Below are positions 44,289 to 53,276 of a DNA stretch of 64,000 nt, in pieces; positions within the stretch are counted from its first letter, which is position 1, and each line of letters opens with the position of its first letter. The position numbers and the translations under genes are program-made. The notes beneath the pieces are model-generated. The model ran no database searches and was not told the DNA's origin. It worked only from the letters and a program-made list of their open reading frames with translations. The DNA lies in NCBI GenBank assembly GCA_965231925.1, contig OZ246894.1, forward strand, positions 186,001 through 250,000, read 5' to 3'. The stretch is from Poriferisodalis sp965231925. Lineage in GTDB: Bacteria; Actinomycetota; Acidimicrobiia; Acidimicrobiales; Poriferisodalaceae.

Positions 44289-45035
44289 TCAATCCGCCAT
44301 CGCGGGATGCTCGGCAACCGCCGCACGCACCCGCTCGGCAACCTTGCTGACGCTGCCGGCGGCATCCACGCGGACCCAGCGATCAGGTTCTGCATTGCAC
44401 AGCTCGCGGTAGCTGCGCCACACCCGCAGCGCGAACTGCAGCGCCTCGCCCTCCAGACGGTCGGGTCCGTCGCTTCCGGGCTGTCCCGACTCGGGATCAG
44501 CCGTCGACCCAGTCGTCGACCCAGACTCCAGCAACGACATCTGCTCGCCGCCGACGCGATCGAGATGGTGCACACGTCGATCCGCGTCGACCAGCGGCAC
44601 ATCGAGCAGCACGACGACGTCGGGCAGGATGATCTCGGGCAGTTCGCTCGACGCGCCCGCCGGTCGGCGGGAGGCGTAGTCGATCAGCGACCGCAGCTCG
44701 TCGAGGGGCAACCCCCGGCCGTAGCCCTGGTAGGCCAGCGTCGAGCCATAGGAACGGTCGGTCACGACGTCGCGGCCCGCCTCGAGCGCTGGCGCAACCA
44801 CCGTGGCGATGTGCTGCGACCGATCAGCGGCAAACAGCAGCGCTTCGGTACGCGCTGCGGGCGCATTCTCTGACGGCGAATGCAACAGCACCTCACGCAG
44901 CGAAGCGCCGAGCGGCGTCCCGCCTGGCTCACGGGTGGCGACGGCATCGAGGTGGGTTGCCAGCATCTCTGCCTGGGTCGACTTGCCGCTGCCGTCGAAG
45001 CCTTCCAGCGCGATGTAGCGGCCTCGGGCACTCAT
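44289..45035 (-). CDS. tmk: Thymidylate kinase
   Basis: The 248-residue enzyme phosphorylates dTMP. It has the P-loop ALEGFDGSGKSTQA (about 8-21), the DRx motif VVTDRSYGSTLAYQGYGRGLP, REPGGTPLG and DVVVLLDVPLVDADRRVHHLDRVG. An insertion of low-complexity residues (ESGSTTGSTADPESGQPG) lies in the LID region, so the protein is longer than the usual 205-215 residues. Its ATG overlaps the MFS stop by four bases (ATGA). Confidence 0.95.
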   Translation of the reverse strand: MSARGRYIALEGFDGSGKSTQAEMLATHLDAVATREPGGTPLGASLREVLLHSPSENAPAARTEALLFAADRSQHIATVVAPALEAGRDVVTDRSYGSTLAYQGYGRGLPLDELRSLIDYASRRPAGASSELPEIILPDVVVLLDVPLVDADRRVHHLDRVGGEQMSLLESGSTTGSTADPESGQPGSDGPDRLEGEALQFALRVWRSYRELCNAEPDRWVRVDAAGSVSKVAERVRAAVAEHPAMAD

Positions 45036-46516
45036 GCGCTGTCCCCGGCGCTGCCTGCGGCGTGCGGCGCCCTGCGCCCCTCGCCACGTCGGCTGCGCAG
45101 TGAGATCCCAGCCAGGACGCCCGCCATCAGGATCAGCAGAGCTCCCAGCCACAGGGCACCTCGCACGCCGGGAAGTGCCAGCACTGAGCCGCCGATGGAG
45201 ATCTCGTTGTTGAACACGACGTCAAAGAGCCACTGGAAGCCGTCAGACAAGAACCCGCCGGCCGCCATGGAGATGAGCAGGCAGAACCGCACCAGCGTGT
45301 ACATGGCCGCAAACACGCGGCCTCGGAGCACCTCCTCCACGTTCTCGTGCAGCAGCGTCAGCCCGGTGACATACACCGACCCCGCAGCCAGCCCAAGCAG
45401 CAGGACCCCCCCGAGCACCAACAGCGTGACGGACGCCGAGGCGGCAAACATCAGCGACGCACCGGCGAGGAACACCGAGAACACAAAGAGGCGGGCACGC
45501 CCTTCCGCAGCCAACGCGGATTGGCGGCCCAGATAGTTCGCGGCGCTCTGCAGCAGCGTCACCAACGCCACCCCGCCGCCCACGCCGAGGCCCATCGCCA
45601 CCAGGATCGAGCTGAAGCCGGCGCTGCCGGCGCCGAGCACCTCGTCGTTGTAGACCGCGCCGAGCGGCACCAGCATCCCGCCGCCGATCATGCCGGTGCC
45701 CAAGCCCACGAGCACGGCGCGCACTTGCGGGTTGAGGGCGATGAAGTCCCAGCCTTCGCGCAGCTCGCGGAAGCCTTGGCGCCAGTCGATGCGGCGGCCG
45801 GTGTCGCGCTTGGCGTGCGCGGCGGTGATGTGCGACGAGAGCGGCAGCGTCGCGATGATTGCTGCGGCGATCAGGAACGTCGCCGAGTCGAGGACCAGCG
45901 ACATTTCCACCTGACCGATGTCGGTCCAGCCGATCAGCTCGCCCAGCTTCGCCATGGCGGCAAAGGCGGCGGCGCCCAGCGGGAACGTGCCGTAAGCGGC
46001 CACCAGGCCCAGCGAGTTGGCGGCGGTGAGGTGCCGGGCGGGCACGATGTTGGGGACGATCGCCTCCTTGGCCGGGCTCCACAGCGAGGTGGCCAGTTCG
46101 AGGGCCAGCGATGCCAGCACCAGCAGCCACACCCGGTCGATGAATGGGATCGTCAGCAGCACGCTGGCCCGCGCGATGTCGCAGATGACCAGCAGCCGCT
46201 TGCGGTTGAAGCGGTCCACGATGATGCCGCCCGCCGACGCCAGGAAGAAGCCCGGCAGCACCCGTGCCGTCACCACCAATGCGATGGCCGAACCCGGCTG
46301 GTCGCCGCCGATGCGCCGCGCCACCTCGATGGTGGCTAGCAGCCCGATCCAGTCGCCGAACGAGCTGACGACCTGCGCCACCCACAGGCGCAGGAATCCC
46401 GGCGCTGCGAACAATCCGGGCCGCGGAGCCTCGTCATCGCTTCCATTGCCGGTCCCAGCGTCAACATCGGACGCGTCCGAGCCGTCGAACGAGGGGTTCG
46501 AGCTATCGGAACTCAT
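45032..46516 (-). CDS. MFS-type transporter
   Basis: The 494-residue membrane protein has about 12 hydrophobic segments. Motif A-like sequence is seen in GGIIVDRFNRKRLLVI (loop 2-3), a mark of the major facilitator superfamily, and the middle loop is basic (HAKRDTGRRIDWRQG). The N-terminus is acidic and Ser rich. Start ATG 46,516 is chosen because the longer frame to 46,645 runs into dispersed repeat R2. The substrate cannot be told; enterobactin- or multidrug-type MFS members are the closest in layout. It is in an operon with tmk and holB. Confidence 0.85.
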   Translation of the reverse strand: MSSDSSNPSFDGSDASDVDAGTGNGSDDEAPRPGLFAAPGFLRLWVAQVVSSFGDWIGLLATIEVARRIGGDQPGSAIALVVTARVLPGFFLASAGGIIVDRFNRKRLLVICDIARASVLLTIPFIDRVWLLVLASLALELATSLWSPAKEAIVPNIVPARHLTAANSLGLVAAYGTFPLGAAAFAAMAKLGELIGWTDIGQVEMSLVLDSATFLIAAAIIATLPLSSHITAAHAKRDTGRRIDWRQGFRELREGWDFIALNPQVRAVLVGLGTGMIGGGMLVPLGAVYNDEVLGAGSAGFSSILVAMGLGVGGGVALVTLLQSAANYLGRQSALAAEGRARLFVFSVFLAGASLMFAASASVTLLVLGGVLLLGLAAGSVYVTGLTLLHENVEEVLRGRVFAAMYTLVRFCLLISMAAGGFLSDGFQWLFDVVFNNEISIGGSVLALPGVRGALWLGALLILMAGVLAGISLRSRRGEGRRAPHAAGSAGDSA

Positions 46517-46534
46517 GGCACTCAGCAGGCTAGG

Positions 46535-46637
46535 AGGCTGAGCCAAATGGCGAAGCCGTGGCCCGAGCGGCCCGTGAGCCCAATCACATGAGCATTGGGA
46601 ACAAGAGCGGGAAGCAACAGGCAGCGCGACGAGAAGG
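46535..46637. repeat. Dispersed repeat R2, copy 1
   Basis: About 103 bases (AGGCTGAGCC..., CCCAATCACATGAGCATTGG, ...CGCGACGAGAAGG) are shared with 55,811-55,913 with few mismatches. It contains the hairpin CCCAAT/ATTGGG with a nine-base loop. Confidence 0.9.
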
Positions 46638-46781
46638 TCTGCCAATCCGCGCTTGATCTAGGAGCGTGGTCGGAAAGTCGCATTTCGGGTGTTTAGTGCA
46701 TGCAAAACCGCAGGTCAGGGGCTTGCAGATTGGGTCCGGCGCCCATTTCCGACCAGCCTCCTAGGAGCCGGGAGTGTCTGA

Positions 46782-49661
46782 CTATTCCGCCGGTTTCTTC
46801 TTCGCAGGCGATTTCTTGGCCGCCCGCTTCTTGGCTGCCTTCTTCTTGGCCGCAGTCTTCTTGGCCCCGGTCTTGCGGGCCGCAGACTTCTTGCGCGTCG
46901 ACGACTTCTTGGCTGCCCGCTTCTTGGACGCACGCTTCTTGGACGCACGCTTCTTGGCCGGTCCCCTCGCACGTCGCATCGCCAGCAGCTCCGCCGCTCG
47001 CTCGACGGTCAGCGTCTCGGCGTCGTCGCCCTGGCGCAGCGAGGCGTTGTACTCACCGTCGGTCACGTACGGCCCGAAGCGGCCGTCCCTGAGCACCATC
47101 GGCTTGCCGCTGTCGGGGTCGGTGCCGATCTCACGACCCGCATTCGCCGCCTGCTGGCCGCGCCGGCGCCGGGGCTGAGCCAGCAGCGTCAGCGCTTCTT
47201 CCAGGGTCAGCGTGAACAGCTGCGCCTCGGATTCGAGGCTGCGGTTCTCGTCTTTGGCCTCGCCCACCGCTGCCTTCGTCAGGTACGGACCGAACCGCCC
47301 GTTGCGAACCGTGATCTCCGCCCCGTCCGCAGGATCGACTCCCACCGTCCGCGGCAGCGTGAGCAGCTGCAGGGCGTCGTCGAGCGTGATCGTCTCGGGT
47401 GTGTGATGGCTCAGCAGCGATGCCGTGCGGGGGCGCTCGTCGACCTCGTCGGGCCGCCCCACCGAGACGTAGGGGCCGAACCGGCCCGGCCGCACGATGA
47501 TGTCGAGGCCGGTGTCGGCGTCGGTGCCCAGCACCCGCTCGGTGGGTTCGTCGAGCAGCGCGAGTGCTCGTTCGATCGTCAGCTCGTCGGGCGCAAGGTC
47601 GTCGGGCAGCGGCCGGGTGGCGTCGCCGCGTCGAAGGTACGGGCCGAATCGGCCCACCCGGGCGACCACCGGCTCACCCTCGTCGTCGATGCCGATGGGA
47701 ATGCTGTTGATCTGCGCCGCGTCGATATCTGCCAGCCGGTCGTCGGACACGAGGTAGCGCAGGCCGCCCGCCGCCTCGGACGTGGGCGCTTGCTTGTCGC
47801 CGAAGTAGAACTCCGTCAGCCAAGGCTCCGCATCGCGCTCGCCGCTCGCGATCTCGTCGAGGTCTTCCTCCATGCGGGCGGTCAGCGCATAGTCGACCAG
47901 GCGGTCGAAGTGCCGCTCCATCAGGCCCACCGTGGCGAACGCCGTGAACGCCGGCACCAGCGAGGAGCCCTTCTTCCACACGTAGCCACGCGCCTGGATC
48001 GTCTCGATGATGCTGGCGTAGGTGCTTGGGCGGCCGACGCCGAGTTCCTCGAGCCGCCGCACCAGCGACGCCTCGGTGAAGCGGGCTGGCGGGCTCGTGT
48101 TGTGGGAAGCGGGCTCGAGCGCGACCGCAGTGGCCGAATCGCCGGCGTCGATGTCGGGCAGGATGCGCTCGGGCTCCTCGTCGGTACCGGTGGGAGGCGG
48201 TGCGTACACCAGCCGGAAGCCCGGGCTGCGCACCACCGTCCCAGCGGCGGACAGCTCGACGCTGTGGCGGCCCGGTCCGGCCCCGTTGGCCGGCGCGAGG
48301 GCGGGCGCCAGGTCGCACACGGCAGTGCCCGCCAGCTTGATGGTGACGGTCTCGCCGGTGGCGTCGATCATCTGGCTGGCGACGGTGCGCTGCCACACCA
48401 AGTCGTAGAGGCGCGACGCATCGCCCCCCAGGTCGTCGACGCCGCCGGGAGCGGGCCAGCTCTCGCCGGCGGGGCGGATCGCCTCGTGCGCTTCCTGAGC
48501 GTTCTTGACCTTGCGGGTATAGGTGCGGGGTTTGGGCGGGAGGTTCTCGCTGCCATAGCGGCCCGCGACGATGCGCCGAGCCTCGTCGAGCGCTTGAGCC
48601 GACAGCGTGGTGCTGTCGGTGCGCATGTAGGTGATGCGGCCGTTTTCATACAGCCGCTGGGCAGCCGCCATGGTGCGCGAGGCCGAGAAGCCCAGCCGTG
48701 CACCAGCAGCCTGCTGCAAGGTGGAGGTGATAAATGGTGCCGACGGTCGGCGCCGGTACGGCTTGGATTCGCGTGAGGTCACGCTGAACGGCGCCCCGGT
48801 GAGAGCGTCGGCAAGCGACGCCGCAGCACCCGCGTCAAGCACAGCGATGTCACCCGAGCGCAGCTCGCCTTGCTGGTTGAAATCACGGCCAGTAGCAACC
48901 CGCCGCTCGTTCAACGACACCAGCGACGCGTCGAACCGCTCCGCCGAGCGAGACGCACCAGGCGCCGCACCGCTGCGGGCACCGGCACCCGCGTCGCCGC
49001 CACCCGTGCCACCGGCCGCCGCGCCCGACCCAGTGTCAAGCGTCGCAGTGATGCTCCAGTACTCAGCAGCCCGAAATGCCATGCGCTCGCGTTCGCGTTC
49101 CACGATGAGACGGTTGGCCACGCTCTGAACCCGCCCTGCGGACAGCCGCGGCGCCACCTTGCGCCACAGCACCGGCGAGACCTCATAGCCGTAGAGACGG
49201 TCAAAGATGCGCCGAGCCTCCTGCGCATCAACCAGCCGCCGGTCGAGGTCACGCGGGTTGTCGATGGCCGCGCGGATGGCGGCGGCGGTGATCTCGTGGA
49301 ACACCATGCGGCGCACAGGAATCTGCGGGTTCAGCACCTCGAGCAGGTGCCAAGCGATGGCTTCGCCCTCGCGGTCCTCATCGGTGGCGAGATACAGCTC
49401 GTCGGCGTCGCGCAGCAGCGATTTCAACCGCCGCACCTGATCACGCGCCGTCACCACGTAGACCGGCTTGAAGCCGTCGTCGGGGTTGACGCCCAGCGTC
49501 GCCCACGACTCGGACTTGTAGGCGGCAGGCACCTCGGAGGCATTGCGAGGCAAGTCCCGGATGTGGCCCACCGAAGACTCCACCACGTACTCGTCGCCCA
49601 AGAAGCGCGAGATCGTGCGCGCCTTCGCGGGCGACTCGACGATGACGAGAGAAGTGGCCAT
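46782..49661 (-). CDS. topA: DNA topoisomerase I
   Basis: The 959-residue type IA enzyme relaxes negative supercoils. The Toprim domain starts at LVIVESPAKARTISRFLG. The catalytic Tyr is in ITYMRTDSTTLS, with TDEDREGEAIAWHLLEVL earlier. The C-terminal third has repeats of the G-R-F-G-P-Y-V type (VGRFGPYLRRGD, PGRFGPYVSVG, NGRFGPYLTKA). It ends in about 60 residues of Lys/Ala/Arg repeats (KKRASKKRASKKRAAKK), the actinobacterial basic tail that gives processivity. ATG 49,661 is followed by the conserved ATSLVIVESP. A longer frame is open upstream but not needed. Confidence 0.97.
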   Translation of the reverse strand: MATSLVIVESPAKARTISRFLGDEYVVESSVGHIRDLPRNASEVPAAYKSESWATLGVNPDDGFKPVYVVTARDQVRRLKSLLRDADELYLATDEDREGEAIAWHLLEVLNPQIPVRRMVFHEITAAAIRAAIDNPRDLDRRLVDAQEARRIFDRLYGYEVSPVLWRKVAPRLSAGRVQSVANRLIVERERERMAFRAAEYWSITATLDTGSGAAAGGTGGGDAGAGARSGAAPGASRSAERFDASLVSLNERRVATGRDFNQQGELRSGDIAVLDAGAAASLADALTGAPFSVTSRESKPYRRRPSAPFITSTLQQAAGARLGFSASRTMAAAQRLYENGRITYMRTDSTTLSAQALDEARRIVAGRYGSENLPPKPRTYTRKVKNAQEAHEAIRPAGESWPAPGGVDDLGGDASRLYDLVWQRTVASQMIDATGETVTIKLAGTAVCDLAPALAPANGAGPGRHSVELSAAGTVVRSPGFRLVYAPPPTGTDEEPERILPDIDAGDSATAVALEPASHNTSPPARFTEASLVRRLEELGVGRPSTYASIIETIQARGYVWKKGSSLVPAFTAFATVGLMERHFDRLVDYALTARMEEDLDEIASGERDAEPWLTEFYFGDKQAPTSEAAGGLRYLVSDDRLADIDAAQINSIPIGIDDEGEPVVARVGRFGPYLRRGDATRPLPDDLAPDELTIERALALLDEPTERVLGTDADTGLDIIVRPGRFGPYVSVGRPDEVDERPRTASLLSHHTPETITLDDALQLLTLPRTVGVDPADGAEITVRNGRFGPYLTKAAVGEAKDENRSLESEAQLFTLTLEEALTLLAQPRRRRGQQAANAGREIGTDPDSGKPMVLRDGRFGPYVTDGEYNASLRQGDDAETLTVERAAELLAMRRARGPAKKRASKKRASKKRAAKKSSTRKKSAARKTGAKKTAAKKKAAKKRAAKKSPAKKKPAE

Positions 49662-49771
49662 AGAGATCAGGGGTACCCAGCGCCCGCACCGCAGGGCCGA
49701 AGGTTGCGGCGCCGACGCAGACAGCGCCGGACGGTAGCGCAACTGTTCAGCGAAACGACGGTGAGGCCTCT

Positions 49772-50668
49772 CTACGCGGTCTCGTGCCGGGTGCCCACGC
49801 GGTGCAGTCCGACCGCAACAAGGGCTGCCACCCCGGCAGCGATCACAGCCACCACGAGGTCCGACGCGAGCGGTGCGCCAAGCTCTGCGTTCCCAAAACC
49901 ACCCGAATCTGCGTCGCCGACCGGCCACGGCCACAGCACCCGCAACGAGCCAGCCATCAGTCCCATCAGCACAGCGATCATCACATCCCGCCAGCGATCC
50001 AGCAGCCGCGCCAAGAGCCGCGAGAACAATCCCAGCCCAATCACCGCACCCAGCCCGAACAGCAACACGGTGCCGATGTCCCGCTCAGACACAGCCTCGG
50101 TGATCGAGTCATACAGCCCCAGCAGCAACAGCACAAAGGCACCCGAGATCCCAGGCAGGATCATGGCGCAAATCGCCAGCGCACCAGCGCCAACAATCAC
50201 CAAGCCAGCCGGATCCGAAACGCTGCGAGCACGAACCCCCAGCAAGAAGAAAACAGCAACCGCAACCACAACGAACACGGCCACAAGCCCGATCCGCCAC
50301 TGTCCCACCTGCACCCGGGTGGTCACCACGGTCAGAGCAACAAGACCAAAGAATGCCGCAGAAAGCCCCACAGGCTGCTCATCAATCAACCACCGAACCA
50401 CCTCAACAAGCCCAACAATGGCAACACCGATGCCAACAGCCAGCGAAACAAGAAACCCCCACTCAGACCGCCTGACCATCCCGAGCGCTGTTCGGAGGCG
50501 TCCGCGCAGCAACAGCCCCGCAGCCGAGCTCAGGTGCGCAACCTGCCCCACCAGCCGGTCATAGATCCCCAGCAGCAGCGCCAAGGTGCCACCCGACACC
50601 CCCGGCACCACATCGGCAGCCCCCATAGCCAGTCCCCGAGCAAAGTTCGAGAGCACCCGCCGCAGCAC
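49772..50668 (-). CDS. DUF368 family membrane protein
   Basis: The 298-residue protein has about eight hydrophobic spans and the family signature MGAADVVPGVSGGTLALLLGIYDRLV (about 14-39). A second copy of the same pattern, ICAMILPGISGAFVLLLLGLYDSI, occurs in mid-protein. The repeated PGxSGx-hydrophobic motifs give an inverted or tandem repeat structure. Members have been linked to undecaprenyl-phosphate flipping; that function is known from the wider family and only inferred here. It is 110 bases upstream of topA on the same strand. Confidence 0.85.
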   Translation of the reverse strand: MLRRVLSNFARGLAMGAADVVPGVSGGTLALLLGIYDRLVGQVAHLSSAAGLLLRGRLRTALGMVRRSEWGFLVSLAVGIGVAIVGLVEVVRWLIDEQPVGLSAAFFGLVALTVVTTRVQVGQWRIGLVAVFVVVAVAVFFLLGVRARSVSDPAGLVIVGAGALAICAMILPGISGAFVLLLLGLYDSITEAVSERDIGTVLLFGLGAVIGLGLFSRLLARLLDRWRDVMIAVLMGLMAGSLRVLWPWPVGDADSGGFGNAELGAPLASDLVVAVIAAGVAALVAVGLHRVGTRHETA

Positions 50669-50774
50669 CCAGCCGAACCTAGAGCATCAGCACAAAGCCA
50701 CAGATGCCACAGCAGCGACAAGTGCACAGATGCAACAGCGGAGGAGGCGGCAAAGACACAGATGTCACAGCGGA

Positions 50775-50843
50775 GGAGGCGGCAGGGAACTCTGCGACGT
50801 TGCGACCTGCTGGATCGCGGGAGCAGAGGGCCCTGCCGCCTCC
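50775..50843. repeat. Dispersed hairpin repeat R1, copy 3
   Basis: Arms GGAGGCGGCAGG and CCTGCCGCCTCC flank GCGACGTTGCGACC, with inner CTCTGC/GCAGAG. A partial, earlier copy of the left arm (GGAGGAGGCGGCA) occurs twice in the preceding 50 bases. Confidence 0.9.
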
Positions 50844-50889
50844 GCAGCGGACCCAACCAGGCAAACGAACAGACGCACAAACGCGGAGA

Positions 50890-50913
50890 GTCCCCGGGCA
50901 AGAACCCGGGGAC
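50890..50913 (-). terminator. Hairpin downstream of amt
   Basis: A perfect 9-base-pair stem GTCCCCGGG/CCCGGGGAC with loop CAAGAA lies 54 bases after the ammonium transporter stop. No T-run follows. Confidence 0.5.
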
Positions 50914-50966
50914 CCCCGCTGACAGCAGAAAAGGAAGGGCCAGACAACTCAGCCCATGGCCGAGTG

Positions 50967-52340
50967 TCAGCCGCTCGAAACCACGTCGTCCAGCGCCATT
51001 CCAGGACCCCCATGCTCAGAAACATCAAGGCCCACCATCTCCTCCTCCGCCGACACCCGCAGCCCGATGGTGGCCTTCAGGACCCCGAACAGGATCACCG
51101 AGGTAACGATCACCCAGACGGCCACGATCACCACCATCAGGAACTGCACAACGAGCTGCTCGATGCCGCCGCCGTAGAACAGGCCGGCGTTCTCGCGGCC
51201 TAGGAAGGCATCGTCGTAGCGGGCGAACAGGCCGATGGCGAGTGTCCCCCACATGCCTGCTGCGCCGTGAACGGCGAAGGCACCGACGGGATCGTCGATC
51301 TTCAGCTTGCGGTCGACGAAGCCGACCACCAGCACCACGATGAGGCCCGCGATGAATCCGGTGACGATGGCGCCCCAGGGTGTCATCGTGCCGCAGCCAG
51401 CGGTGATGCCGACCAGGCCGGCCAGTGCGCCGTTGCCGGCCATCGGCACGTCGGGACGGCCGCTGCGCAGCCAGTTCAGCGCCGTGGCGCCGATGACGCC
51501 GGCGCACGCGGCCAGCACGGTGTTGAGCGCCACGAACATCACGTATTCGTCGGCGGCGAGCTCGGACCCCGGGTTGAAGCCGAACCAGCCGAACCACAGG
51601 ATGAACACGCCCAAGATGGCGAGCGTCACGTTGTGGCCCGGGATGTTGCGCGACGTCCCGTCGGGGCCGTACTTGCCGAGGCGTGGCCCGAGCATCCATG
51701 CGCCGACGAGGGCGATCCAGCCGCCCACGCTGTGGACGATGGTGGAGCCGGCGAAGTCGCTGTAGACGGCGTCGCCGATGGAGATGTTGGCAATGAGGCC
51801 GCCGCCCCAAGTCCAGTGCACGACGATCGGGTAGATGATCGCCGTGGTCACGAGGCTGAAGATGAGGTAGGTGCTGAACTTCGTGCGCTCGGCCATGGCG
51901 CCCGAGGCGATGGTGACCGCTGTGGCCGCGAATACAGCCTGGAAGAAGAAGTCGGTCGAGCCCGACAGGCCTTCGGAGATGTCGAACAGGTCGACGCCCG
52001 ACAGCGCGAACGAGCCCCAGCCGAACGCGGCGTTGCCGTCACCGCCGTAGGCGAGGCCGTAACCGACTAGGAAGAACGCCAGGATGCCGATGGACGCATC
52101 GGCCAGGTTCTTGGCCATGATGTTGGCCACGTTCTTCGAGCGGGTCAGGCCCGACTCGAGCATGGCGAAGCCGGCCTGCATCAAGAAGACGAGCACGCCG
52201 GCGATGAACACCCACAGGTTGTCCATGACTGCCTGCACCATCTCGGCGGACAGCGATTCGTCCTGCGCGCCGGCTGGACCGGCGAACAGGAACAGGCCGC
52301 CGATGGCGCCCGCGACGATGACGAAGAGCTTGCGTTTCAT
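50967..52340 (-). CDS. amt: Ammonium transporter
   Basis: The 457-residue protein has a signal-like N-terminus (KRKLFVIVAGAIGGLFLFAG, then AQDES) and 11 hydrophobic segments. Amt signatures include DNLWVFIAGVLVFLMQAGFAMLE, the twin-His pore sequence context SVGGWIALVGAWMLG, and WFGWFGFNPGSELAADEY, then GAFAVHGAAGMWGTLAIGLF. It imports ammonium. ATG 52,340 follows AGGAGA; the frame to 52,418 is upstream. No glnB/glnK gene is adjacent, though such a pairing is common. Confidence 0.95.
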   Translation of the reverse strand: MKRKLFVIVAGAIGGLFLFAGPAGAQDESLSAEMVQAVMDNLWVFIAGVLVFLMQAGFAMLESGLTRSKNVANIMAKNLADASIGILAFFLVGYGLAYGGDGNAAFGWGSFALSGVDLFDISEGLSGSTDFFFQAVFAATAVTIASGAMAERTKFSTYLIFSLVTTAIIYPIVVHWTWGGGLIANISIGDAVYSDFAGSTIVHSVGGWIALVGAWMLGPRLGKYGPDGTSRNIPGHNVTLAILGVFILWFGWFGFNPGSELAADEYVMFVALNTVLAACAGVIGATALNWLRSGRPDVPMAGNGALAGLVGITAGCGTMTPWGAIVTGFIAGLIVVLVVGFVDRKLKIDDPVGAFAVHGAAGMWGTLAIGLFARYDDAFLGRENAGLFYGGGIEQLVVQFLMVVIVAVWVIVTSVILFGVLKATIGLRVSAEEEMVGLDVSEHGGPGMALDDVVSSG

Positions 52341-52594
52341 GGCGAATCTCCTAGGACTCGACTCCCGATGAATGGCTGACGGGGCGAACCTAGAAACGAC
52401 GTGTTGCGCGGGCGTCACCCCGACATGACCGCTCGATGCACAGCGCGGGTCGGCGCTGTTGCCGAGATGTTTCCGCAGCGTTGCGAGCTTGGCCGAGCGC
52501 TGAGGTGCGCCCGCTGCGAACCCCGCCTGCTCTATGTCGTGGTCACTGCCAACCGCTGGACCTACCGGTCCACGGCCAGCCGTGAGGACGGTGC

Positions 52595-53095
52595 TTATGG
52601 CTGCGCTTCGGCGGCCTGTGTGTCGGCGGGCGGCCGGATGCCGAGATGAGTCTCGATGCGAGCGAGCCGGTCGGTGTGGTCGAGCAGGATGGTGTTGACC
52701 TCCCGGAACCGCGCGTCCATGTCGCCGCGAAGCGAGCCAATCTGGGAACCCATGTCGCCGCGAAGCGAGCCAATCTGGGAACCCATGTCGCCGCGAAGCG
52801 AGCCGATCTGGGAGTCCATATCGCTGCGCAGGGTGCCAATGTGGGAGTCCATATCGCTGCGTAGGGCGCCGATCTCACCGCGTAGGCCTTCGATGTCGTT
52901 GCCGAGTCCGTTGAGGCTGACGAACAGCAGCCCAAACATCCCCGCGACCAGTGCAGCGGTGATGGCTGTGGGTACGGGAATGACGAGCGCGCGGTCCCGC
53001 TTGGCCGAGGCAGCAGTGCCCTCGCCACGGCCGGAGGCCGGTGCCGGTACGGCAGCCGGGGCGTGCTCGTCGGTCATTTCTGTGATCGTACTCAT
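52595..53095 (-). CDS. Membrane protein with 11-residue coiled-coil repeats
   Basis: The 166-residue protein has a disordered N-terminus, a membrane segment (ITAALVAGMFGLLFVSL, about 45-61) and a coiled-coil region. There the unit SDMDSQIGSLR / GDMGSQIGSLR (11 residues) repeats about five times, followed by FREVNTILLDHTDRLARIETHLG. It resembles Bdr- or haemagglutinin-stalk type repeats that make long helical bundles. The copies are encoded by a 33-base tandem repeat, so length may vary between strains. Function unknown. Confidence 0.65.
   Translation of the reverse strand: MSTITEMTDEHAPAAVPAPASGRGEGTAASAKRDRALVIPVPTAITAALVAGMFGLLFVSLNGLGNDIEGLRGEIGALRSDMDSHIGTLRSDMDSQIGSLRGDMGSQIGSLRGDMGSQIGSLRGDMDARFREVNTILLDHTDRLARIETHLGIRPPADTQAAEAQP
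52717..52880. repeat. 33-base tandem repeat inside the coiled-coil gene
   Basis: Units begin CCATGTCGCCGCGAAGCGAG at 52,717, 52,750 and 52,783 and diverge slightly (CCATATCGCTGCG) at 52,816 and 52,849. The period of 33 equals 11 codons. Confidence 0.9.
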
Positions 53096-53264
53096 GGGGT
53101 CTCCGGCGCTCGACGCGAAGCAGCATTGGGACTCTCGTCGGCGAGTCTATGACGCGCGCCGCTCGTCGCTGCCAGGGTTTTCGCTGTCTCGCATCTCGGC
53201 TTGCCAAGGTCTGGCGACGAGCGGCATTCCTCACACGTCGAAGTGGCCAAGAATGCGGGAGGGC

Positions 53265-53270
53265 TACGGT
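53265..53270 (+). promoter_or_regulatory. -10 box (TACGGT) of LppM-like lipoprotein gene 2
   Basis: GGGCTACGGTGCC is followed by the ATG six bases after the TACGGT box. The same 13-base block precedes the paralogue at 61,614. Confidence 0.5.
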
Positions 53271-53276
53271 GCCGTC

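Noticed and set aside
45243..46385. A second frame opposite or out of phase in the MFS gene
   Set aside because: It is the same strand in another frame with no hydrophobic pattern, while the chosen frame has 12 membrane spans and a proper overlap with tmk.
52717..52880. Regular repeats resembling a CRISPR array
   Set aside because: The 33-base units are contiguous, without spacers, and encode an 11-residue coiled-coil repeat in frame.
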